Part shown: piece by piece, positions 22,115 to 30,829 of the stretch
Layout: each line of letters opens with the position of its first letter
How positions within the stretch are numbered: position 1 is the first letter of the stretch
NCBI GenBank assembly: GCA_024694675.1
Contig: JAILJO010000019.1
Coordinates: 1-34,700 of the forward strand
Direction of reading: 5' to 3'
DNA from: Bacteroidales bacterium
GTDB taxonomy: Bacteria > Bacteroidota > Bacteroidia > Bacteroidales > UBA932
Length of the DNA: 34,700 bases
Translations under genes and position numbers: made by a program
Notes under the pieces: generated by a model
What the model was told of the DNA's origin: nothing
Databases searched by the model: none
The model's input: the letters and a program-made list of their open reading frames with translations, nothing else

Positions 22115-25100
22115 ATGGCAAACGAAAAGAAATTCATCACTTGCGATGGTAACTACGCCGCCTCGAACATTGCTTATCTGTTCAGCGAGCATGCAGCCAT
22201 CTACCCCATCACGCCGTCCTCCACAATGGCAGAGAACATTGACGAGTGGGCCGCCCATGGTAAGAAAAACCTCTGGGGTGAAACCGTGAAAGTGACGGAG
22301 ATGCAGTCTGAGGCCGGTGCCGCAGGCGCCGTTCACGGCTCACTCCAGGCAGGTGCCCTCACCTCTACCTTCACCGCGTCCCAGGGCCTTCTTCTCATGA
22401 TCCCCAACATGTACAAGATTGCCGGCGAGATGCTTCCTACAGTGTTCCATGTGAGCGCACGTGCCCTCGCAAGCCACGCCCTTTCAATATTCGGTGACCA
22501 TCAGGATGTCATGGCATGCCGCCAGACAGGCTTTGCAATGATTGCTTCAGGCTCCGTCCAGGAAGCCCAGGATATCGCAGCCGTTGCTCACCTTTCCACC
22601 ATCAAGTCCAGCATTCCTTTCCTCCACTTCTTCGACGGTTTCCGTACATCCCACGAAATCCAGAAGATCGAGGCCCTTCCTGAGGACAAGCTGAAGGAAA
22701 TGGTATCGGAGAAGGCTCTGGCCCGTTTCCGTGAGCGCGCCCTTAACCCTGACGCCCCTGTCACCCGCGGTACCGCCCAGAACGGCGACGTCTACTTCCA
22801 GGCCGTCGAGACCCGCAACCAGTATTACGATGCAGTTCCGGATATCGTCGCCCGCTACATGGGAGAAATCTCCGAGCTCACCGGCCGTAGCTATCGTCCT
22901 TTCGAATACTACGGTGATCCCACTGCTGAGAACATCATCGTGGCAATGGGCTCCGTAACCGAGACCATCAAGGAAACCATCGACTACCTCGCCGGCCGCG
23001 GCCGCAAGTATGGTCTGGTAACCGTCCACCTCTATCGTCCTTTCTCAGAGAAGTACTTCTTCGCAGTCCTTCCCAAGAGCGTCCGCCGCATCGCCGTCCT
23101 GGACCGCACAAAGGAACCCGGAGCACTTGGAGAACCTCTCTTCCAGGATGTCAAGACCATGTTCCAGGGTAAGGACAACGTCCTCATCATCGGCGGCCGT
23201 TACGGTCTCTCCTCAAAGGATACCACCCCCGCCCAGATTGTTGCCGTATTCGACAACCTCGAGGCCAAGGAGCCCAAGGCAGACTTCACCATCGGCATCG
23301 TGGACGATGTCACCTTCAAGAGCCTTCCCATCAAGAGCGAAGTCTCCATCGTGAAGCCCGGCACCACAGAGTGCAAGTTCTACGGCCTTGGTTCCGATGG
23401 TACCGTCGGTGCAAACAAGAACACCATCAAGATCATCGGTTCCCACACTGACCTTTATAGCCAGGCATACTTCGACTACGATTCCAAGAAATCCGGCGGC
23501 TACACCTGCTCTCACCTCCGCTTTGGCAAGCAGCCCATCAAGGCCCCGTATCTTGTGAACACCCCGGACTTCGTCGCCTGCCACGTTCCTTCCTATCTTA
23601 AGAAGTACGATGTCCTCAAGGGCATCAAGGACGGCGGCACCCTCCTCCTGAACAGCCTCTGGGACGAGGAAGAGACCATCAAGAACATCCCTGACAACGT
23701 GAAGTCAGTCATCGGCCGCAAGCACGTAAAGGTTTATATCATCAACGCTACCAAGATTGCCGCTGAAATCGGCCTTGGCGGACGTACCAACACCATCCTG
23801 CAGAGCGCCTTCTTTAAGATCACCGGCATCATCCCATACGAGGATGCAGTGAAGTATATGAAGGACGCAATCGTCAAGTCCTATGGCAAGAAGGGTGAGA
23901 ACGTGGTGAACATGAACTACGCAGCAGTAGACCGCGGTGGCGAGTACACTGAGATCAAGGTCCCTGCAGAGTGGGCCAACCTCACCGCCAAGTTCGAAAA
24001 CCCCAACAAGGACCGTCTGGCTCCCGCCTTCGTTAAGGATATTGCCGATATCGTCAACTCACAGGCCGGCGACACCCTGCCCGTAAGCGCCTTCATGCCT
24101 TACGCCGATGGTACTATGCCCGCTGGCACCGCAGCATTTGAAAAGCGTGGCGTGGCCGTGACAGTTCCTACATGGGATGCAGAGAAGTGTATCCAGTGCA
24201 ACAACTGCGCATTCGTCTGCCCTCACGCAGCAATCCGTCCTTTCCTCCTCACCGAGGAGCAGGCCGCAAAGGTTCCCGCAGGCCTCAAGCTCGCTCAGGG
24301 CAAGGCCAACCTCAAGGATTACAAGTACGCCATTGCCGTCTCCGTTGACGACTGCACCGGCTGCGGCAACTGCGTGGATGTCTGCCTTGCAAAGCCTGAA
24401 AAGGCCCTCAGCATGGTTCCTTACATCAACGATACCGCAGAACAGGCTAACTTCGACTACCTCAATAAGAAGGTCGGTTACAAGGAGTATGTTGACAAGA
24501 TGGCCAACATGAAGAACAGCCAGTTCGCACAGCCTCTGTTCGAGTTCTCCGGCGCCTGCGCAGGTTGCGGTGAGACTCCCAACATCAAGACCATCACCCA
24601 GCTGTTCGGCGACCACATGATGATTGCCAACGCTACCGGTTGCTCTTCCATCTACGGCGCATCCTTCCCTGCCAGCCCTTACTGCACCAATGCAGCTGGC
24701 CACGGCCCCGCATGGCAGAACTCCCTGTTCGAGGACTTCTGCGAGTTCGGCCTTGGTATGAAGCTCGGTTCTGACCGTGCGCGCGAGACTGTTGCCAACC
24801 TCATGAAGCAGTCACTGGAGTGCGAATGCTGCAGCCAGGATATCAAGGCACTTGCAGCCAAGTGGCTTGAGGCTCCAAAAGATCCCGCAGTTACCCGCGA
24901 AGTGGCTGACAAGATTGTCCCTCTGGCAGAGAAATGCAACTGCGACACTTGCAAGCAGCTCCTTGTCTACAAGCACTTCATCCCTTCACGCAGCCAGTGG
25001 ATATTCGGCGGCGACGGTGCCTCCTACGACATCGGTTACGGCGGTCTGGACCACGTCCTTGCCAGCGGTGAGAATGTGAACGTCCTCGTCCTTGACACTG

Positions 25101-25642
25101 AGGTTTACTCCAACACCGGCGGCCAGAGCTCCAAGGCTACGCCCGTTGGCGCAATCGCCAAGTTCGCCGCTTCCGGTAAGAAGATCCGTAAGAAAGACCT
25201 TGGCATGATGGCCATCAGCTACGGCTATGTCTATGTTGCCCAGGTTGCAATGGGTGCAAGCCCCGTGCAGTTCTTCAACGCCATCAAGGAAGCCGAAGCC
25301 TACGACGGCCCTTCACTCATAATCGCTTACAGCCCTTGTATCAACCATGGCCTCAAGGCCGGCATGGGTCTGAGCCAGAAGGAAGAGAAACTGGCCGTAG
25401 AATGCGGTTACTGGCACCTCTATAGGTATAACCCCGCCCTGGAAGGCACTGACAAGAACCCGTTCAGCCTGGATTCCAAGGAACCCGACTGGAGCAAGTT
25501 CCAGGACTTCCTGAAGGGTGAGGTCCGCTTTGCATCCCTCTACAAGATGTTCCCGGAGAGCGCAGATGAGCTCCTCCAGAAGACCGAAGAGTTTGCAAAG
25601 GTACGCCTGAACACTTACAAACGCCTTGCAGGCAAAGAATAA
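22115..25642 (+). CDS. nifJ: Pyruvate:ferredoxin (flavodoxin) oxidoreductase, single-chain
   Basis: The 1175-residue protein has the complete fused domain set. The N-terminal pyrimidine-binding part begins CDGNYAASNIAYLFSEHAAI, and central domains follow. Two 4Fe-4S motifs are present, CIQCNNCAFVC (692-702) and CTGCGNCVDVC (747-757), and another cluster ligand set includes GACAGCGE (about 825). The TPP-binding region has GDGASYDIGYGGLDH (about 965) and SNTGGQSSKATP. It decarboxylates pyruvate to acetyl-CoA and reduces ferredoxin or flavodoxin, the main route in anaerobic Bacteroidales. The strong preference for C-ending codons suggests high expression. Despite the name there is no nitrogen-fixation context. 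A 57-residue ferredoxin encoded at 33993 could be its acceptor. Confidence 0.97.
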   Translation: MANEKKFITCDGNYAASNIAYLFSEHAAIYPITPSSTMAENIDEWAAHGKKNLWGETVKVTEMQSEAGAAGAVHGSLQAGALTSTFTASQGLLLMIPNMYKIAGEMLPTVFHVSARALASHALSIFGDHQDVMACRQTGFAMIASGSVQEAQDIAAVAHLSTIKSSIPFLHFFDGFRTSHEIQKIEALPEDKLKEMVSEKALARFRERALNPDAPVTRGTAQNGDVYFQAVETRNQYYDAVPDIVARYMGEISELTGRSYRPFEYYGDPTAENIIVAMGSVTETIKETIDYLAGRGRKYGLVTVHLYRPFSEKYFFAVLPKSVRRIAVLDRTKEPGALGEPLFQDVKTMFQGKDNVLIIGGRYGLSSKDTTPAQIVAVFDNLEAKEPKADFTIGIVDDVTFKSLPIKSEVSIVKPGTTECKFYGLGSDGTVGANKNTIKIIGSHTDLYSQAYFDYDSKKSGGYTCSHLRFGKQPIKAPYLVNTPDFVACHVPSYLKKYDVLKGIKDGGTLLLNSLWDEEETIKNIPDNVKSVIGRKHVKVYIINATKIAAEIGLGGRTNTILQSAFFKITGIIPYEDAVKYMKDAIVKSYGKKGENVVNMNYAAVDRGGEYTEIKVPAEWANLTAKFENPNKDRLAPAFVKDIADIVNSQAGDTLPVSAFMPYADGTMPAGTAAFEKRGVAVTVPTWDAEKCIQCNNCAFVCPHAAIRPFLLTEEQAAKVPAGLKLAQGKANLKDYKYAIAVSVDDCTGCGNCVDVCLAKPEKALSMVPYINDTAEQANFDYLNKKVGYKEYVDKMANMKNSQFAQPLFEFSGACAGCGETPNIKTITQLFGDHMMIANATGCSSIYGASFPASPYCTNAAGHGPAWQNSLFEDFCEFGLGMKLGSDRARETVANLMKQSLECECCSQDIKALAAKWLEAPKDPAVTREVADKIVPLAEKCNCDTCKQLLVYKHFIPSRSQWIFGGDGASYDIGYGGLDHVLASGENVNVLVLDTEVYSNTGGQSSKATPVGAIAKFAASGKKIRKKDLGMMAISYGYVYVAQVAMGASPVQFFNAIKEAEAYDGPSLIIAYSPCINHGLKAGMGLSQKEEKLAVECGYWHLYRYNPALEGTDKNPFSLDSKEPDWSKFQDFLKGEVRFASLYKMFPESADELLQKTEEFAKVRLNTYKRLAGKE

Positions 25643-25645
25643 AAA

Positions 25646-28501
25646 ATGAAACGAATCTTAATTACCCTTGCACTCGTCGTCGCAGCGGCGGCGAGTGCTT
25701 TCTCTCAGACGAGAGAACAGATGGAGGCAATGATTGCCCAGATGCCAAAAATCCCCAACACGGACCAGGTCCGCATTGGAAAACTTGACAACGGCCTCAC
25801 TTACTACATCCGTAAGAACCAGTTCCCTGCACAGAGGGCGGAGTTCTACCTCGCTTCCAACGTGGGAGCCATCCAGGAGGAATATCCTTCCCAGGACGGC
25901 CTGGCCCACTTCCTTGAGCACATGTGCTTCAACGGCACTGCCAATTTCCCCGGAAAGGCAATCCTCAATTACCTCCGTTCCATCGGTGCGGAATTCGGAC
26001 GCAACATCAACGCTTCCACCGGTTTTGAAGAGACCCAGTACATGCTCAACAACATCCCCGTAGCACGTGAATCTGTAGCGGACAGCTGCCTCATGATCCT
26101 GAGGGACTATTCCCACTACGTTCTCAACGAGCCCTCGGAGATTGACGCAGAGCGAGGTGTCATTATCGAAGAGCGCCGTTCCAGGCGCAACGCTTCCTGG
26201 CGCACCATGGAGGCCTCCCTGCCCATCTATTTCGGCGAAGGCACTCCCATGGCTCTCCACACCCTTATCGGTACCCAGGAGCACCTTGAGACCTTTACCT
26301 ATCAGAGCATCGTCGATTTCTACCACACATGGTACAACCCCTGCAACCAGGCAGTCATCGTTGTGGGCGACATCGACGTAGATCACATCGAGGCAAAGAT
26401 CAAGGAACTCTTCGGCCCCATCCCTGCAAAGGAAGACCAGAAACCCAAGGCCCACCTCACGCTTGAAGACCACGACACTCCCCGTCTTGGCATCATTACG
26501 GACCCTGAGACCACCAACCCCTCAATCGAGGTTATGTGGCACTCTGAGGCTGCCCCTGAGGGCTTCAATGCAACCATTTACGGCCAGATGGACAAACTCG
26601 TGAAGAGGGTTATCTCCAGGGTTATGTCAGAGCGTTTAGCAGACATCACTTCCAAGCCCGGTTCTTCCTTCATCGACGGATATCTTGGCTTCTCCCCTAT
26701 CATTTACGAGGACATCGACGGCATTGACGCCAGCGTAGATCTCAGGGAAGAGAACATCCTTGGCGGTTTCAAGGATTTCTACACGGAAGTAGTCCGTCTC
26801 CAGAAGCACGGCATCACAGATGCTGAGTTCAACCGCGTCAAAACAGACATCATCTCCGCCTATGAAACAAGGGTTAACAAGGCCGATACCCGCCGCAACT
26901 CTGAATTCATCCGCCCCATCATCTCCAACTTCTTCGACAAGGAACCCCTCATGGAGCCTGCAGAGGAGCTTGAGATTGTTAAGACTGTCCTTGGCCAGCT
27001 GAATGCAGCTGTAATAAGCCAGGTGGCGGCACAGATCGGCGGCAGGAAGAATCTGGTGGTCCTTTACAGCGGTCCTGAGAAAGAAGGTGTTGCCACTCCT
27101 ACCGGAGAGCAGATCCTAAAGATCATGGACGAGGTAGAAGCATCGGACATCAAACCTCTTGAAGGCGAGGAAATTCCTGAGCAGTTCCTGGATCCCGCTG
27201 CCCTCAAGGGCGGAAAGGTCAAGAAGATTGCCTCCGGCATCTACAACTCATCCGAGTGGACTCTTAAGAACGGTGTGAAGGTAGTCGTCTATCCTACTGA
27301 GCTTGCAAAGGATCAGATACTCTTTAATATATATAAGGACGGCGGTCTTAGCCTTATCGAGACCGAAGACCTCGCATCCTTTGACCAGACCATCCTCAGG
27401 CTCTTCACCAACAACAGCGGTATTTCTTCCTTCTCCGGCACCATGGTGACCAAGATGCTCACCGGCAAGAACCTCAGCGTATCTCCTTACTTTGACTCTC
27501 TTGAGCACGGTATCAACGGAACCACCACTGTGAAGGATCTGGAAACCGCCCTGCAGATTATCTATCTTATGTTCACGGATCCCAGATTCGATCCCGAAGA
27601 GTGGGAGAACAGCGTAGACCAGCTTCGCAGCTACCTGCCCAACATGGTGAACCAGCCTGACTACAAGTTCTCTTCAAGGATGTACCAGACGGTGTTCGGC
27701 AACAACCCTCGCCGCCAGTATATCTCCCCTGAGAAGCTTGACAAGGCAAATCTCCAGACCGTTGAGAAGAACTACCGCAAGCTCTTCAAGAACGCCGGCG
27801 GCGCCAAGATGGTCTTCGTCGGTGACATTGACGAAGCCACACTTATGCCTCTGGTAGAAAAGTACATCGGTTCCCTCCCCAAGGGCAAGAAGTCAAAGTG
27901 GATTGACAGGAAGGAGTACATTGTAAGCGGAATCCATGACGATGTCTTCACCGTGGACATGCAGACTCCCAAGAGCACCGTTCTCCAGGTCTACCACGCT
28001 GACGTTTCTTACACCTATGCCAAAGATGCTGCGATGGATGCCATCGGATACATCCTTGACATGCGTTACACGGAAAGCCTCCGCGAAGATGAAGGCGGCA
28101 CCTATGGCGCCAGCGCCATTGCCAACTTTGGCCGCAGGCCCAAGAACGATGCCATGATCCAGGTCTATTTCGACTGCAAACCCGCACTCTGCGACAAGCT
28201 CCGCGAACTGGCCGTCAAGGGCCTCCAGGATCTTGCCCAGAAGGGCCCCACCGACGAAGAAGTGAACATGGCCAAGCTCAACCTCTTGAAGAACCTTCCT
28301 GAAAGCAGGCAGCAGAACCGCTGGTGGCTGAACAGCATTGAGACCTACCTCACCTATGGCGAGGACCGCAATGCTGAGTATGAAGCCGGCGTAAATGCCC
28401 TTGACAAGGAAATCATCAAGGAAACCGTGAGCGAAATCCTTGGTTCCGGCAACTTCGTGGACCTTGTGATGAAGCCCTCAGTTACGGCAGAAGCCGAGTA
28501 A
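25646..28501 (+). CDS. M16-family zinc metallopeptidase, secreted
   Basis: The 951-residue protein has a signal peptide (about residues 1-20, ending AFS-Q) and two M16 halves. The active half has the inverted zinc motif HFLEH (His88, catalytic Glu91, His92) and the distal ligand Glu169 in DAERGVIIEE. The second half (from about 530) lacks the motif, as is usual, and helps form the chamber. M16 peptidases degrade peptides and small unfolded proteins; this form acts in the periplasm or outside. It begins 3 bases after nifJ, so the two are co-transcribed, an odd pairing of metabolism and secreted proteolysis. A strong hairpin follows the stop. Confidence 0.92.
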   Translation: MKRILITLALVVAAAASAFSQTREQMEAMIAQMPKIPNTDQVRIGKLDNGLTYYIRKNQFPAQRAEFYLASNVGAIQEEYPSQDGLAHFLEHMCFNGTANFPGKAILNYLRSIGAEFGRNINASTGFEETQYMLNNIPVARESVADSCLMILRDYSHYVLNEPSEIDAERGVIIEERRSRRNASWRTMEASLPIYFGEGTPMALHTLIGTQEHLETFTYQSIVDFYHTWYNPCNQAVIVVGDIDVDHIEAKIKELFGPIPAKEDQKPKAHLTLEDHDTPRLGIITDPETTNPSIEVMWHSEAAPEGFNATIYGQMDKLVKRVISRVMSERLADITSKPGSSFIDGYLGFSPIIYEDIDGIDASVDLREENILGGFKDFYTEVVRLQKHGITDAEFNRVKTDIISAYETRVNKADTRRNSEFIRPIISNFFDKEPLMEPAEELEIVKTVLGQLNAAVISQVAAQIGGRKNLVVLYSGPEKEGVATPTGEQILKIMDEVEASDIKPLEGEEIPEQFLDPAALKGGKVKKIASGIYNSSEWTLKNGVKVVVYPTELAKDQILFNIYKDGGLSLIETEDLASFDQTILRLFTNNSGISSFSGTMVTKMLTGKNLSVSPYFDSLEHGINGTTTVKDLETALQIIYLMFTDPRFDPEEWENSVDQLRSYLPNMVNQPDYKFSSRMYQTVFGNNPRRQYISPEKLDKANLQTVEKNYRKLFKNAGGAKMVFVGDIDEATLMPLVEKYIGSLPKGKKSKWIDRKEYIVSGIHDDVFTVDMQTPKSTVLQVYHADVSYTYAKDAAMDAIGYILDMRYTESLREDEGGTYGASAIANFGRRPKNDAMIQVYFDCKPALCDKLRELAVKGLQDLAQKGPTDEEVNMAKLNLLKNLPESRQQNRWWLNSIETYLTYGEDRNAEYEAGVNALDKEIIKETVSEILGSGNFVDLVMKPSVTAEAE

Positions 28502-28502
28502 T

Positions 28503-28541
28503 TACAATGAACCCCAGCTTGAACAGCTGGGGTTCATTGTA
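28503..28541. terminator. Bidirectional hairpin terminator
   Basis: Bases 28503-28519 and 28525-28541 are perfectly complementary (17 bp, core ACAATGAACCCCAGCT) around the 5-base loop TGAAC. It lies between the convergent M16 and acyl-ligase genes (stops at 28501 and 28543) and can serve both. Only short A/T runs flank it. Confidence 0.85.
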
Positions 28542-28542
28542 T

Positions 28543-30240
28543 CTATTCCTGAGGTTTTTCAGGTTCGTCGCCGTGAGAGTCTTTGTACTTGAAGCGGCGA
28601 ATCTTTTGTGTGGCAGTCTTTTCAAAGGGCTCCTTCATGGCATCTACCTCCCCTATCTTGGAGTTTTTGCCAACTGTCTTGTTTACCCAGTCCAGGACGG
28701 CCTTCTTGCGGTTCTCAAGTTCCTCGAACCACTTGTCTTCCGTAGCCTGGTTCCAGTCAATGGCGTTGTCCGTGAATTTGACCAGGGCGACCAGTTTGCC
28801 GTCGCGCTCCATTACAAGGGACTCTTCAACGCCTTCAATGTTGTTGATGACCTGTTCAATCTCCTCCGGATAGATATTCTCTCCGGAAGGGCCAAGGATG
28901 GTGTTGTTAAGGCGGCCCTTGATGTAGTAGTAGCCGTCATCGTCCATACTGGCGACGTCGTTGGTATGGAACCAGCCTTCATCGTCAATTACCTGGAGGG
29001 TGCGCTCCGGGTCTTTGTAGTAACCCAGCATGACATTGTTGCCGCGGACCACTATCTCACCTTCTCCTGTAGCAGGATTCACGTTGTCCAGGCGGATATC
29101 GACCTTATAAGAAGCAACGCCAATGGAGCCTACTCCCTTGCTCTTGTTAACCATGAGGTTACATACCAGAGGGGCAGTTTCTGTGAGGCCGTAGCCCACT
29201 GCGTATGGGAAATGGCAGCTCCTGAGGAATTCCTCCACAGCCGGATCCAGCTTAGCACCGCCTATGCCGAAGAACACAAGCTTGCCACCGAACGTCTTGA
29301 CCATCCTTTTGCCGATGAACCAGTGGAGCACGTGAGGCATACGCCTGTCTGCCCATGAAAGCACGCGGCTCTTCTGTATTGTAGGAAGGACGCTGTTCTT
29401 AACTACCTTTTCAATGATAAGAGGCACGGAGCACACAATAGTGGGCCGGACCTTCTTCATTGCCGCAAGAAGGATGGTGGGAGTTGGAGGTTTCTGAAGC
29501 GTGTAGCACGTTGCTCCCGCATAGAAGGAATACAGCGTAGAGACATTCATCTCATATGCGTGTGCAGCAGGAAGGATGCTGAGGAACCGGTCGTTCTTGA
29601 AGGCCGGCTGAGCCTTGAAGGATGCGGCCAGGTTGTGGCAGATGTTCCTGTGGCTGAGCATCACGCCCTTTGCATTTCCTGTAGTTCCGGAAGTGTAAAT
29701 TATGCAGGCGAGGTCGTCCGGCATGGGGTCTTTGACCCAGCCGTTGCACTTGAAGTCGTCATTATCCCGCTTGATGAAATCAAATGACTCAATATCAATG
29801 ATAAGGGTAAGGTTTTTCCTGCACTCATCACCGAGTTTGGGCATCATGCGCTGGGAGATGAACAGGACCTTCGATTCAGAGTGATTAAGAATGTTTGTGA
29901 GCTCGACCTCCGAACTGTCAGGGAGGATAGGAACAGCAACGCGGCCGAATGCGGTGGCGCTGAAGAAGGCCACCACCCAGTTGGGCATATTCTGCGAGAA
30001 GATTGCAACACGGTCCCCGTGCTTAATCCCGAAGCGGGTCATCCTCAGGGACAGCTGCTCCGTCTTGCGGCGGAACTCTTCATATGTATATGCCTGACCG
30101 CCATCAACATATTGGTAGGCGGTTTTCTTAGCGTACTTGGTTGTGGCGTAGTCGAATACTTTGCGAAGCGTCGTGCATCTCTGCTCCCTCTCACGGTATT
30201 TCCGCCAGGCCTTGTACGGATTCTTTATCTTTTTTGCCAT
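28543..30240 (-). CDS. AMP-forming acyl ligase (long-chain fatty acid-CoA/acyl-ACP ligase type)
   Basis: The 565-residue protein is an ANL-superfamily adenylating enzyme. Motifs are the phosphate loop YTSGTTGNAKG (182-192), GYGLTETAPL (A5), DEGWFHTNDVASMDDDG (A7), and a C-terminal lysine in TQKIRR (Lys546) at the A10 position. It activates a fatty acid as acyl-AMP and passes it to CoA or ACP. The acceptor is not decided by sequence. It has no signal peptide. The upstream acyltransferase (5-base gap) and parE lie in the same minus-strand unit, so ligase and acyltransferase may work in sequence on fatty acids taken up or recycled from lipids. Confidence 0.9.
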   Translation of the reverse strand: MAKKIKNPYKAWRKYREREQRCTTLRKVFDYATTKYAKKTAYQYVDGGQAYTYEEFRRKTEQLSLRMTRFGIKHGDRVAIFSQNMPNWVVAFFSATAFGRVAVPILPDSSEVELTNILNHSESKVLFISQRMMPKLGDECRKNLTLIIDIESFDFIKRDNDDFKCNGWVKDPMPDDLACIIYTSGTTGNAKGVMLSHRNICHNLAASFKAQPAFKNDRFLSILPAAHAYEMNVSTLYSFYAGATCYTLQKPPTPTILLAAMKKVRPTIVCSVPLIIEKVVKNSVLPTIQKSRVLSWADRRMPHVLHWFIGKRMVKTFGGKLVFFGIGGAKLDPAVEEFLRSCHFPYAVGYGLTETAPLVCNLMVNKSKGVGSIGVASYKVDIRLDNVNPATGEGEIVVRGNNVMLGYYKDPERTLQVIDDEGWFHTNDVASMDDDGYYYIKGRLNNTILGPSGENIYPEEIEQVINNIEGVEESLVMERDGKLVALVKFTDNAIDWNQATEDKWFEELENRKKAVLDWVNKTVGKNSKIGEVDAMKEPFEKTATQKIRRFKYKDSHGDEPEKPQE

Positions 30241-30245
30241 AGGGT

Positions 30246-30827
30246 TTATGGTACTATGAAATTTTCCTTATGGTAGCCCTGGATGCCCATGGGGCGGTAG
30301 TGGTCATACATTCTCTGCATGTCAGCCTTGACATCGTCAGTGAGTTCAAAGGGTTCACCCACGGAGATGCGCTTGCGACCCCAGTCGTAGTAACCCAGAT
30401 ACACGGTTGCACCGGTCTCCTTGGCAATAAGGTGGAAACCGGCCTTCCAGCGCTTGACTGGCTTTCTGGTACCTTCAGGAGCAATTGCAAGGTGGAACTC
30501 CGGGACATCTTCCATAATGTGGATGAGGCTCCGGACAGTCTCAGTTGGCGATTTGCGGTCTACCGGAACGGCACCAAGGGCGCGAAGGAGTGCGCCCATA
30601 GGCCACCAGAAGAACTGTTTCTTTATCATGATGTGAGCCACTTTCCCATACTGGGTATAGAACAGGTAACTCACAAGGAAATCTTTGAATGAGGTATGAG
30701 GGACGCCCAGCACAATGGCCTTCTGCTCCTTCATGGGTCCGCCTACGCTTTCCCATCCCATCTTCTTGAGGAGCCAGCCGCAGAACTTTGCCCAACTCGG
30801 GCTTACGGTTGTCTTTATCTTAGCCAT
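30246..30827 (-). CDS. Lysophospholipid acyltransferase family protein (PlsC-like)
   Basis: The 193-residue protein has the acyltransferase motifs HTSFKD (His44-x4-Asp49) and PEGTR (117-121), the catalytic and glycerol-3-phosphate-binding blocks of the PlsC family. It lacks a long membrane helix and is shorter than PlsC (about 240), as in a common compact group. Likely acylates a lyso-lipid; the specific acceptor is unknown. It lies between parE (2-base gap) and the acyl ligase (5-base gap), so the supply of acyl groups and their use may be linked. One of three PlsC-like domains in the window. Confidence 0.88.
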   Translation of the reverse strand: MAKIKTTVSPSWAKFCGWLLKKMGWESVGGPMKEQKAIVLGVPHTSFKDFLVSYLFYTQYGKVAHIMIKKQFFWWPMGALLRALGAVPVDRKSPTETVRSLIHIMEDVPEFHLAIAPEGTRKPVKRWKAGFHLIAKETGATVYLGYYDWGRKRISVGEPFELTDDVKADMQRMYDHYRPMGIQGYHKENFIVP

Positions 30828-30829
30828 AA

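Noticed and set aside
22115..25642. Nitrogen-fixation function implied by the nifJ name
   Set aside because: No nif genes are present; in Bacteroidales this enzyme serves pyruvate fermentation.
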